This document shows, piece after piece, positions 8,669-14,868 of a stretch of DNA of 14,868 nucleotides (position 1 is the stretch's first letter; each line of letters begins with the position of its first letter). Source of the stretch: an uncultured bacterium. Its GTDB lineage: Bacteria > Planctomycetota > UBA1135 > GCA-002686595. The translations under genes were made by a program, and so were the position numbers. The notes beneath the pieces are model-generated. The model saw only the letters and a program-made list of their open reading frames with translations. It was not told the origin of the DNA and searched no databases. The stretch covers positions 1-14,868 of the forward strand of contig CAJXRJ010000094.1 of the NCBI GenBank assembly GCA_913058555.1. The letters run 5' to 3'.

Positions 8669-9667
8669 CTAGAAGGCCTCGTCGAAGGCGACTTCGCCGC
8701 TAACGGAGACCTGGTAGGCACTCACGCGGCGCTCGAAGAAGTTCGAGAGCTCCTGCACGTCCTGGAGGTCCATGAACGAGAAGGGGTTCTTCGAGCCGAA
8801 GTAGGCCTGCATGCCGAGGTTCTTGAGGCGCTGGTCGGCGACGAACTCAAGGTACTGCCGCATGTCGGACTGGCTGAGGCCAGCGACGCCGCCGGAGAGC
8901 AGGTCTTCGGCGAAGGCCATCTCGCACTCGACGGCTTCCTTGAGCATCGCGATGACGGACTGTTCGAGGTCCGCGTCGAAGAGGTCGGGCTCTTCGTCGC
9001 GCACGGTCTTGACGACTTCGAAAGCGAAGGCCATGTGGCAGCTCTCGTCACGGAAGACCCAGTTGGTGCCCGAGGCAAGGCCGTTCAGGAGACCCTTGCT
9101 CCGCAGGAAGTAGACGTACGCGAAGGCGGCGAAGAAGAAGAGCCCTTCGATGCAGCCTGCGAAGCAGATGAGGTTGAGGAGGAACCTCTTGCGGTCTTCT
9201 TTCGTGTTGCACTCCGCAAGCGTGTCGACCGTGTCCATCCACTTGAAGCAGAACTCAGCCTTGCGCTTGATCGAAGGGATGTTCTCGACCGCGGCGAATG
9301 CGGCTTCGCGCTCCTTGATGTCGGGAATGTAGGTATCGAGCAGCGTCAGATAGAACTGAACGTGCAAGGCCTCCTCGTAGAGCTGGCGCGACAGGTACAT
9401 CCGCGCCTCGGGGGAGTTGATGTGCTTGTAGAGGCTCAGGACGAGGTTGTTCGACACGATAGAGTCACCCGTCGCGAAGAACGCCACGAGGCGGTTCACG
9501 AGGTGGCGCTCCGATTCTTGCAAGCGCTTCTGCAGATCCACCACGTCGGTGGAGAAGTCCACCTCTTCCACGGTCCACGTGTTCTTGATCGCGTCCTTGT
9601 ACATGTCGAAGAACACGGGGTACTTCATCGGACGCAGCGTGAGGTCAAATCCAGGATCGAGGATCAT
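8669..9667 (-). CDS. nrdB: Class I ribonucleoside-diphosphate reductase, beta subunit
   Basis: NrdB houses the dimetal cofactor and tyrosyl radical that start ribonucleotide reduction by the alpha subunit. This 332-residue protein is near full family length. All metal ligands are visible: D68, E99, H102 (EALH), E174 (CIEGLFFF), E208 and H211 (RDESCH). A tyrosine at 106 sits four residues after H102, exactly where the radical tyrosine lies in E. coli (Y122 after H118), so a conventional tyrosyl-radical enzyme is expected. The C-terminus (VAFDEAF) is acidic and ends in Phe, as expected for the tail that docks on NrdA. The start is ATG 9667; M14 is a possible alternative, and neither has a Shine-Dalgarno sequence. 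It lies 203 bases after nrdA on the same strand. Confidence 0.97.
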   Translation of the reverse strand: MILDPGFDLTLRPMKYPVFFDMYKDAIKNTWTVEEVDFSTDVVDLQKRLQESERHLVNRLVAFFATGDSIVSNNLVLSLYKHINSPEARMYLSRQLYEEALHVQFYLTLLDTYIPDIKEREAAFAAVENIPSIKRKAEFCFKWMDTVDTLAECNTKEDRKRFLLNLICFAGCIEGLFFFAAFAYVYFLRSKGLLNGLASGTNWVFRDESCHMAFAFEVVKTVRDEEPDLFDADLEQSVIAMLKEAVECEMAFAEDLLSGGVAGLSQSDMRQYLEFVADQRLKNLGMQAYFGSKNPFSFMDLQDVQELSNFFERRVSAYQVSVSGEVAFDEAF

Positions 9668-9870
9668 GATGGGGTGCGGTGGTGGTGGAGCGCTGGCTGG
9701 CGTGTGAGATCTTGGGGGCCCCTGTCATTGGGGCCAGCTAGGTGCCCCGCCTTCGGGACACCGATCCAGGTCCGTCATGGACTTGGAATCATCAGTGGTG
9801 AGAGCGCCCCAGGGGATCACTGGTCCCCCGCGGTGGGAGGGGACCTGTGGTCCGCCCGGGGCGCACCCGT
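9668..9870 (-). other. nrdA-nrdB intercistronic spacer with hairpins
   Basis: No gene is seen here, but there are several inverted repeats. GGTCCCC (9822-9828) pairs with GGGGACC (9839-9845). GGCCCC (9717-9722) pairs with GGGGCC (9730-9735). GGGGC (9730-9734) could instead pair with GCCCC (9744-9748), so the last two hairpins exclude each other. None has a downstream T-tract, so simple rho-independent termination is unlikely. Differential stability or processing of the nrdA and nrdB parts of the message is possible but untested. Confidence 0.45.
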
Positions 9871-12438
9871 TTAGTTGCAGGCTTCGCAGCTCTCTGGGTT
9901 CTCCAGGGAGCAAGCGACGGCCTCGGCGTCCGTGACAACGGGCTGAGCTCCGGATTCGGCGCCGCCTGACTGACGGATGCGCGTCGCCGGGCGCGAACGA
10001 AGGTAGTAAGTCGTCTTGAGGCCCTGCTTCCACGCGTAGAGGTACATGGACGAGACCTTCCCGATGGTGGGGCTCGCCATGAACAGGTTCAGGGATTGGC
10101 TCTGGTCGATGAAGGGACCGCGGGCCGCGGCCAGGTCGATCAGCGCCTTCTGGGGAACCTCCCAAGCCGTGCGATAGAGGTTCCGGATCTCCGCCGGGAT
10201 CTCCTCGATCTCCTGGATGGAACCTTCCGCCGCCTTGATCTTCGCCCGCATGTCGTCCGTCCAAAGGCCGTGGCTCTTCAGGTCGGAGACGAGGTAGTTG
10301 TTGATCTGGAGGAAGTCCCCGGAGAGCGTCTCGCGCTTGAAGAGGTTCGAGACCTGGGGCTCGATGCACTCGTAGCAGCCCGCGATGCTCGCGATCGTCG
10401 CCGTCGGCGCGATCGCCACGATCAGTGAGTTGCGAAGGCCCGTCTTGGCGATCATCGCCTTGACCTCGTCCCACTCTTCGGTGAGCTGGGGCTTCACGTC
10501 CCAAAGGTCAAACTGCAGCTTCCCTTCGGCCGCCCAGGTCTGATCGAAGGCCGTGTGGGCGCCATGGTCAGCGGCGATTTGGGCCGACGTGCGCACGGCG
10601 TGCAGGTAGACGTGCTCCTGGATCTTCGCCGTCAGCGCCTTGGCCTCCTCGGAGTCGAAGCCGAGACGGAGCTTGAAGAAGACGTCCTGCAGGCCCATGC
10701 AGCCGAGGCCCACGGGGCGCCAACGCTGGTTGGATACCGACGCCTCGTCGGTGGGATAGAAGTTGATGTCGATGACGCGGTCGAGGTACTTGACCGCGGT
10801 CTGCACGACCTTGCCCAGGGCCTCAAAGTCAAAGCTCCGGTCCGCGGCGTCATCGGCTTCAACGATGAACTTGCCGAGGTTGATGGAGCCGAGGTTGCAC
10901 ACGGCTGTCTCGTCCTTCGACGTGATCTCGAGGATCTCGGTGCAGAGGTTCGACAGGTGCACGACGTTGCCGGCGACCTTGGCCTGATTGCAGGTCTTGT
11001 TGCTGGTGTCCTTGAAGGTCATCCAGCCGTTTCCGGTCTGCGCCAGGGTGCGCATCATGCGCGAGTAGAGATCGCGTGCTTTCACCTGACGCTCGAACTC
11101 GCCGGCTTCCTCGGCGGCGATGTACTTGCGCTCGAATGCCTCGCCGTAGAGGTCCGTCAACTCGGGATGGCGCTTGGGGTCAAAGAGCGACCACATGCCG
11201 TTCTCTTCCACGCGACGCATGAAGAGGTCAGACACCCAGTTGGCGAGGTTCAGGTTGTGCGTACGGCGGGCTTCGTCGCCCGTGTTGTCGCGCAGCTCGA
11301 GGAATTCCTCGATGTCAGCGTGCCAGGTCTCGAGGTACACGCAGGCCGCGCCCTTGCGCCGGCCGCCTTGGTTGACGGCGGCGACGGAGCTGTCGAGGGT
11401 TTTGAGCCACGGAACGATGCCGTTCGACTCGCCGTTGGTGCCGCGGATGAGGGAGCCACGGCTGCGGACGCGGTGGTACGCCACCCCAATGCCGCCCGCG
11501 AACTTGGACAGGCGGGCGATGTCCTGGTAGCGGTCGTAGATCGACTCGAGGTCGTCCTGGGGGGAATCCAGCAGGTAGCACGAGCTGAGCTGCTGGTGCT
11601 TGGTGCCGGAATTGAAGAGCGTGGGGGAGCTCGGCAGATACCGCAGGGACGAGATCAGGCGATAGAAGTCGCGCGCTTCGGCGGGGCTTTGGGCCAAGCC
11701 GCAGGCGACGCGCATGAAGAAGTACTGGGGCGTCTCCGTGACGCGGCGCGTCTCGGGGTGCTTCAGGAGGTAGCGGTCGTAGACCGTGCGCAGGCCGAAG
11801 TACTCAAAGAGGTGGCTGCGGTCGGCCTCGATGGTGTCGTTGAGCTTCCGCGCGTTCGCAGCGACGAACTCCGCGGTGCGGTCGTTGATGATGCCGAGCT
11901 TGTGGCTCAGCCTGACCGACTGGCTGAAGCTCTGGATCTCCTGGTTCTGAACCTCCTTGTCGATGAAGGTCGCCAGCAAGCGCGCGGCAAGCTTGCTGTA
12001 CTGCGGCTCTTCCGCCGTCAGTGAGGCGGCCGTCTGGATCGAAAGCTGGTCGAGTTCGGAGGTCGGCGCGCCGTCGTAAAGCCCGCTGATGGTGCGGGTG
12101 GCGATGCGCATCGAGTCCACCCCCTGGAGGCCCTCGGCGCAGCGGCTTACGGCCCTGACGATCTTGTTCAGGTCCACCGGCTCAAGACGGCCGTTGCGCT
12201 TTTGAACGCGCATCCCTGGGGCGTCGACGGCGGTGGTGGAGGGGCGGACGCTGCCTCCGCTCGCCTGGGTATCAGAGGAGTCACCGCGGCTGGTCGTCGC
12301 GGGCGCGGATGGGTTCGGTGAAGCGGTGGTCAAGGGGCGATTCTTGAGAGAGGTAGCGGCGGTGTGGAGAGGGGCCCCGGTGGAGGTTCCGGGCAGATTG
12401 TCGGGTGCGGTCGTCTCGTCGGCTTGGGTGCGGTCCAT
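9871..12438 (-). CDS. nrdA: Class I ribonucleoside-diphosphate reductase, alpha (catalytic) subunit
   Basis: NrdA reduces ribonucleoside diphosphates to deoxyribonucleotides using the radical supplied by NrdB. An N-terminal ATP-cone (about 76-165, MRVQKRNGRLEPVDLNKI) suggests allosteric activity control by ATP/dATP. Catalytic residues are all present: redox Cys C287 (QLSSCYLL), N497-C499-E501 (SNLCTE), redox partner C514 (AVCNLGSINL), the Y811-Y812 radical relay (TTYYLRSRPA) and a C-terminal CEAC pair (C851, C854). GGIGVAYH, IRGTNG and YLETWHADI resemble the eukaryotic-type subgroup as I recall it. The first 75 residues are a Thr/Ala/Ser/Pro-rich stretch outside the family core; the true start could be ATG 12213 (M76). 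The same frame is closed upstream by a stop at 12513-12511. It probably forms an operon with nrdB, with a NrdR-like box far upstream. Confidence 0.96.
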   Translation of the reverse strand: MDRTQADETTAPDNLPGTSTGAPLHTAATSLKNRPLTTASPNPSAPATTSRGDSSDTQASGGSVRPSTTAVDAPGMRVQKRNGRLEPVDLNKIVRAVSRCAEGLQGVDSMRIATRTISGLYDGAPTSELDQLSIQTAASLTAEEPQYSKLAARLLATFIDKEVQNQEIQSFSQSVRLSHKLGIINDRTAEFVAANARKLNDTIEADRSHLFEYFGLRTVYDRYLLKHPETRRVTETPQYFFMRVACGLAQSPAEARDFYRLISSLRYLPSSPTLFNSGTKHQQLSSCYLLDSPQDDLESIYDRYQDIARLSKFAGGIGVAYHRVRSRGSLIRGTNGESNGIVPWLKTLDSSVAAVNQGGRRKGAACVYLETWHADIEEFLELRDNTGDEARRTHNLNLANWVSDLFMRRVEENGMWSLFDPKRHPELTDLYGEAFERKYIAAEEAGEFERQVKARDLYSRMMRTLAQTGNGWMTFKDTSNKTCNQAKVAGNVVHLSNLCTEILEITSKDETAVCNLGSINLGKFIVEADDAADRSFDFEALGKVVQTAVKYLDRVIDINFYPTDEASVSNQRWRPVGLGCMGLQDVFFKLRLGFDSEEAKALTAKIQEHVYLHAVRTSAQIAADHGAHTAFDQTWAAEGKLQFDLWDVKPQLTEEWDEVKAMIAKTGLRNSLIVAIAPTATIASIAGCYECIEPQVSNLFKRETLSGDFLQINNYLVSDLKSHGLWTDDMRAKIKAAEGSIQEIEEIPAEIRNLYRTAWEVPQKALIDLAAARGPFIDQSQSLNLFMASPTIGKVSSMYLYAWKQGLKTTYYLRSRPATRIRQSGGAESGAQPVVTDAEAVACSLENPESCEACN

Positions 12439-12581
12439 GCGTTCGGTGAGAGAGAAGACTGGGCGGAAAAAACAGCGGTGTGACCCCGAACGAGGACTCA
12501 GAAGAGGACCCTAAAAAGGACTCAGCAGAGCTCCACGTAGGGGCCCGCACTTCGGAAAGCCAACGGCTGCCGGCGGGACCA

Positions 12582-12748
12582 GCTCCCGTGGGGAGCGGAT
12601 CCGAACTGGCGGCAGAATCAGTCCTCCTCGGCGGCCCCATCTGCAAGCGTCCCGCCAGCTTCCCTGGCGCCCGCTGGAGCGGGAGCCCTGGATCAGCCTT
12701 GGCGACGCCCGGCGGGGCGCGCCTCCCCCTGTGCGGAGGTGAGGCGCG
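12582..12748 (-). other. Cluster of four perfect hairpins in the nrdA upstream region
   Basis: The inverted repeats are GCTCCC-GTG-GGGAGC (12582-12596), CGCCAG-CTTCC-CTGGCG (12653-12669), CCCGCT-GG-AGCGGG (12670-12683, directly abutting the previous one) and CGCGCCTC (12718-12725) with GAGGCGCG (12741-12748). CCGGCGGGGC also occurs twice, at 12709 and 12751, flanking the last hairpin. If transcribed from a promoter near the NrdR box, these would lie in the nrdA leader. GC-rich DNA yields hairpins by chance, so an RNA function is only a possibility. Confidence 0.35.
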
Positions 12749-13072
12749 TGCCGGCGGGGCCGCAGGCTGACAAGAGGACCGTCCGAGCGAGATTCGCCGG
12801 GACGCCTCCTGAAGCGGATGCGATTCGAGTGCCTTCTGGGGTCGCCAAGGGATCCCTCTGGGAACAACCCGGAGCTGACCTCTTTCAAGCCCCATCTCGA
12901 TGCCCACCGAGCCCTGGGTTGGGCGTCCGGCGGATGTCTCGATGGGGGGTCTAGAGGAAGCTCAGAGGAGTACCTAAAGGGGTGCGGTCCTGGCTCCTTG
13001 TTTGGGCGATCCTACGGTGGGGATCACTGGGTGGGGGGGGAGCGTCAATGGTCCGCAGTGTGCGGTGCCGAT

Positions 13073-13090
13073 ACCACTACATGTTGTGGT
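13073..13090. promoter_or_regulatory. Putative NrdR box
   Basis: ACCACTACATGTTGTGGT is palindromic in eight of nine base pairs (only T13078/T13085 mismatch). Its core matches the NrdR-box pattern CAC-W-A-Y-A-T-R-T-W-GTG, known upstream of ribonucleotide reductase operons, where the ATP-cone repressor NrdR binds. The next gene downstream on the minus strand is nrdA, which supports the call. Two things are odd: it lies about 635 bases from the nrdA start, and I see only one clear box, whereas NrdR usually binds two in tandem. An octamer GTGTGCGG repeats at 13058 and 13089, 31 bases apart, next to the box. Confidence 0.65.
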
Positions 13091-13129
13091 GTGCGGCGAA
13101 GGGGAGCGGATGGCTTGGCGCTGGACCCC

Positions 13130-13135
13130 AGTATA
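13130..13135 (-). promoter_or_regulatory. Candidate -10 element for nrdAB
   Basis: On the minus strand the hexamer reads TATACT, five of six matches to the sigma-70 -10 consensus, in otherwise GC-rich DNA. Transcription from it would start near 13123, place the NrdR-like box just downstream of the start, and give a leader of nearly 700 bases before the nrdA ATG at 12438. The -35 position is weak (TGGATC, 16-base spacer), so this is tentative. Confidence 0.25.
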
Positions 13136-13328
13136 TGGGCGTCCTCGGAATGATCCACCCTAAATATGGGGGGTCCTCCAACTTGCTCGAAGTGGCCTGT
13201 TGAGCGGTATTTGAGCGGATCATGCCCCTTGGGCCGCTGGGAGATCCAGCGATTCGGCGCGGGCTATCCCCATGCCAGCAGCGCCGTCGAGGAGCCCCAT
13301 TCGGAGCGGTCCTTCAGAATCAGGCGCG

Positions 13329-13850
13329 TCAGTCGAGGCCCATTTCGGCGCGGAGAACGGCCATCGATCCGACGTGGTAGGTCACGTGATAAATGTGACC
13401 CTCCAGGAAGCTCTGACGGGTGGGGAGGGAGCTTCGGAAAGCTGGCAGGATCGGTACGAGGGGCGGCTCGGCGAGCTCCTCGTCGGTGCCCCGAGAAAGC
13501 AGCTCCGCAAGCTCGCTGCCGGCTCGCAGCACGGCCAGTCGGAGTTCGTGCCAGGGCTCTGGCCAGGCCTCGAACGGGGCCAGCCCGGGGGAAGCGCCGC
13601 CCGTGGAGCTTGGGGCCCTTGAATGCAGGTCCCTGGCCGTGTGTCGCGGAGCGTCTCCGAAGAGGGCCTCGCGCGTGCTCTCGATGGCTTCGCCCACATG
13701 GCGGGCGTGCCAGGCGATGGGGGGCCGCCCACCGAGCTGGAACTCAGATTCAGCCGGGCCCACGCCCGCGCTGATGGCGCGGTCGAGGGCCCGGTACCTA
13801 TGCCGCAGCTGCCGCTCGAGCAGCTCGGCCAGGGGGCGAGAGGTAGTCAT
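13329..13850 (-). CDS. DinB superfamily protein
   Basis: This 173-residue protein has the length and His pattern of the DinB/YfiT-like four-helix-bundle family. An early PIAWHARHVGEAI segment contains H48 and H51, and a C-terminal helix HIYHVTYHVGSMAVLRAEMG contains H155-x3-H159, the spacing used for divalent metal binding. The family includes damage-induced proteins and thiol-dependent transferases; the substrate cannot be read from sequence. Insertions around residues 76-100 are Pro/Gly-rich. The start is ATG 13850 with no Shine-Dalgarno sequence. The gene begins 35 bases after the stop of the prenyltransferase-repeat gene on the same strand, so the two may be co-transcribed. Confidence 0.75.
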   Translation of the reverse strand: MTTSRPLAELLERQLRHRYRALDRAISAGVGPAESEFQLGGRPPIAWHARHVGEAIESTREALFGDAPRHTARDLHSRAPSSTGGASPGLAPFEAWPEPWHELRLAVLRAGSELAELLSRGTDEELAEPPLVPILPAFRSSLPTRQSFLEGHIYHVTYHVGSMAVLRAEMGLD

Positions 13851-13885
13851 GGCCCACGGAGTCTACGGAGGCCCTACCGAGGACA

Positions 13886-14822
13886 CTACCGAGACGCGAT
13901 GTGGAGCGCCGCCGCCGTCAACGCCGTGGTCCCGACTCGCCCTGTGGAGAAGCCCCAGGCGACCGCCTGCGGGTCGAAGGAGCCGGCCACGGCTCCTTCG
14001 CTCCGTTGGGCCGCCAGGGTCAATGGGATCATGGCCTTGGACCAGCTTTCCCATGGGCGGCTACCAATCTCACGCAGGGCGGCTGTGCCGAAGTAGAGCC
14101 AAAGGGCGTCGCTGAGCTTTGCGTCTTTCCCATCGGGAAGGGCCTGGAGCATGCAGCGGACATGGCTCACGAGGACGGGATTGGCCCGGGGTGTTTGCCC
14201 GCACGCAAGGCGGCTGACCAGTCCAGCGGCGGTGAGCGTCTCAGGTTTCGTGGTGAAGGTCTCGTTCAAGCCGGGAACCCGGGAGCTCTTGGAACCTCGC
14301 TCCGTGTACCCGACCCGGCCGGTGCCCTCCTCGGTCATCTCGTTGAACCACTCGATGACACTGGGGAAGGTCTGACGGTCGATCTTGACGCCAGACTTGG
14401 CGGCCTCGGCGACCGCCAGCGTCATCCAGGTCGTGATCGAGCTGTCGTTGTCACCACTCGGCGGGTTGTCGTAGCGCCACACGCCGTAGGGATTTCGAGC
14501 CCGGGCGATGTAGTTGACCGCGCGTTGGACCTTCTTCTCCAAGGTGGGCGGGCGATCGATCAGGTTCAGTCGCGCCATCGCGAAGGTGGCGATGGCATGG
14601 TCGTAGTGGAATGCATGGCCGAGGGGCTCGCCGATCAGCCCCGAGTCTGGGTCCTGCTGGGCGAACAGGTAGTTGGCCGCCATGAGGATGGCCTTCTCGT
14701 GGCGCCCACTGGCCATGGAGCTGCCGTCCTGGATCAGGGCAAGGATGGCGAGCCCCGTGACACCGATGGAGTGGAGGGGGTCGCCGTCCCTTTTCGATGC
14801 CCCCTGCTGATCTGGCTTGGGC
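13886..14822 (-). CDS. Prenyltransferase/squalene-oxidase-repeat protein, 5' truncated by contig end
   Basis: About 311 genuine residues are present, with no true start. Repeated helical segments of the alpha/alpha-toroid type can be seen: HSIGVTGLAILALIQDG, HAIATFAMARLNLI, VNYIARARNPYGVWRY followed by GDNDSSITTWMTLAVAEAA, and KPETLTAAGLVSRLACGQ. This matches the prenyltransferase/squalene-oxidase repeat proteins common in planctomycetes, many of which are not proven cyclases. No DxDD cyclase motif is visible in the part present. The frame seems to continue to an ATG at 14863, but the residues before Pro at 14821-14819, including LVGSEMCIRDR, are translated sequencing adapter and must be discarded. 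The C-terminus ends HIASR. Confidence 0.8.
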
Positions 14823-14868
14823 CTGTCTCTTATACACATCTCCGAGCCCACGAGACTAGGCATGATCT
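14823..14868 (+). other. Nextera sequencing adapter and i7 index (artefact)
   Basis: Positions 14823-14841 read CTGTCTCTTATACACATCT, the Tn5 mosaic end. They are followed by CCGAGCCCACGAGAC (14842-14856), an eight-base index TAGGCATG (14857-14864) and ATCT, the start of the next adapter segment. This is adapter read-through joined to the contig end, not genomic DNA. Confidence 0.98.

Larger units (their letters stand above)
12439..13328. other. 890-base region without recognisable genes; probable long nrdA leader
   Basis: Open frames here exist on both strands but give low-complexity Arg/Pro/Gly/Ser-rich translations that resemble no family, so I call no gene. The region contains a NrdR-like palindrome (13073-13090), a possible minus-strand -10 element (13130-13135), a cluster of perfect hairpins (12582-12748), the nine-base direct repeat AGGACTCAG at 12493 and 12517, and a T6 run on the minus strand at 12475-12480. 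I looked by eye for T-loop sequences, RNase P, SRP and cobalamin-riboswitch core motifs and found none convincing. Confidence 0.6.

Noticed and set aside
9725..10504. Minus-strand frame of 259 codons overlapping the 3' end of nrdA
   Set aside because: It reads out of frame with nrdA over its catalytic region and has a Gly/Pro/Arg/His-rich composition without recognisable domains.
10555..12024. Long open frame (489 codons) on the plus strand opposite nrdA
   Set aside because: It lies entirely antisense to a well-conserved catalytic gene, and its Val/Leu/Glu-rich translation matches no family; such frames are common opposite GC-rich genes.
12475..12480. T6 run on the minus strand just upstream of nrdA, as a possible terminator or attenuator
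   Set aside because: The sequence before it offers only a stem of about three pairs (GGT/ACC), too weak for a rho-independent terminator.
12601..12780. Cobalamin riboswitch, RNase P RNA or SRP RNA in the structured region
   Set aside because: I found none of the conserved core sequences on either strand by eye; hairpins alone are not enough.
12281..12907. Minus-strand frame of 208 codons upstream of nrdA, overlapping its start
   Set aside because: The composition is Arg/Pro/Ser-rich, there is no family resemblance, and it overlaps nrdA out of frame; a shadow frame is more likely.
13126..13141. Second NrdR box 52 bases from the first
   Set aside because: Only a few pairs of the palindrome match, and the spacing does not fit the usual tandem arrangement; the match is better explained as the -10-like TATACT.
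14830..14838. TATACAC as a promoter -10 element near the right end
   Set aside because: It belongs to the Tn5 mosaic end of the adapter and is not genomic.

Overview
This GC-rich window most likely comes from a member of the Planctomycetota; this is an inference. The clues are a long secreted FG-GAP/VCBS repeat protein with a C-terminal domain I associate with that phylum, a MoxR/DUF58/Bat-type von Willebrand factor A (vWA) cluster with a protein carrying two vWA domains around a glutamine-amidotransferase-like fold, a prenyltransferase/squalene-oxidase-repeat protein, and start codons that almost all lack a Shine-Dalgarno sequence. The right end is not genomic: the last 46 bases are Nextera sequencing adapter plus index, so this is the end of an untrimmed contig.

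Layout. Bases 1-924 (+) hold the tail of an unidentified gene, overlapping by its stop codon a complete DUF58 protein. Bases 927-5683 (-) hold a two-gene operon coupled through a TGATG overlap: a BatA-like membrane protein with one vWA domain, then a 941-residue membrane protein with two vWA domains. This operon converges on the DUF58 gene with only two bases between stop codons. Bases 5756-8440 (-) encode a secreted beta-propeller-type FG-GAP protein. Bases 8669-12438 (-) encode class I ribonucleotide reductase, nrdA then nrdB, separated by a 203-base spacer with several possible hairpins. Bases 12439-13328 contain no recognisable gene, but hold a near-perfect NrdR-box palindrome (13073-13090) and a cluster of hairpins. 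Bases 13329-13850 (-) encode a DinB-like protein, and 13886-14822 (-) the 3' part of a prenyltransferase-repeat protein whose 5' end is lost into the adapter.

How the genes fit together. DUF58, BatA-like and double-vWA proteins are usually found together, next to a MoxR-type AAA+ ATPase, as an envelope-associated chaperone or stress system; here the set is split over two converging strands. nrdA and nrdB encode the two subunits of the enzyme that makes deoxyribonucleotides, and the NrdR-like box is the likely repressor site. It lies about 635 bases upstream of the nrdA start, which implies an unusually long leader RNA, a promoter closer to the gene that I could not find, or a missed gene. That stretch is the part of the window most likely to hide something undescribed.
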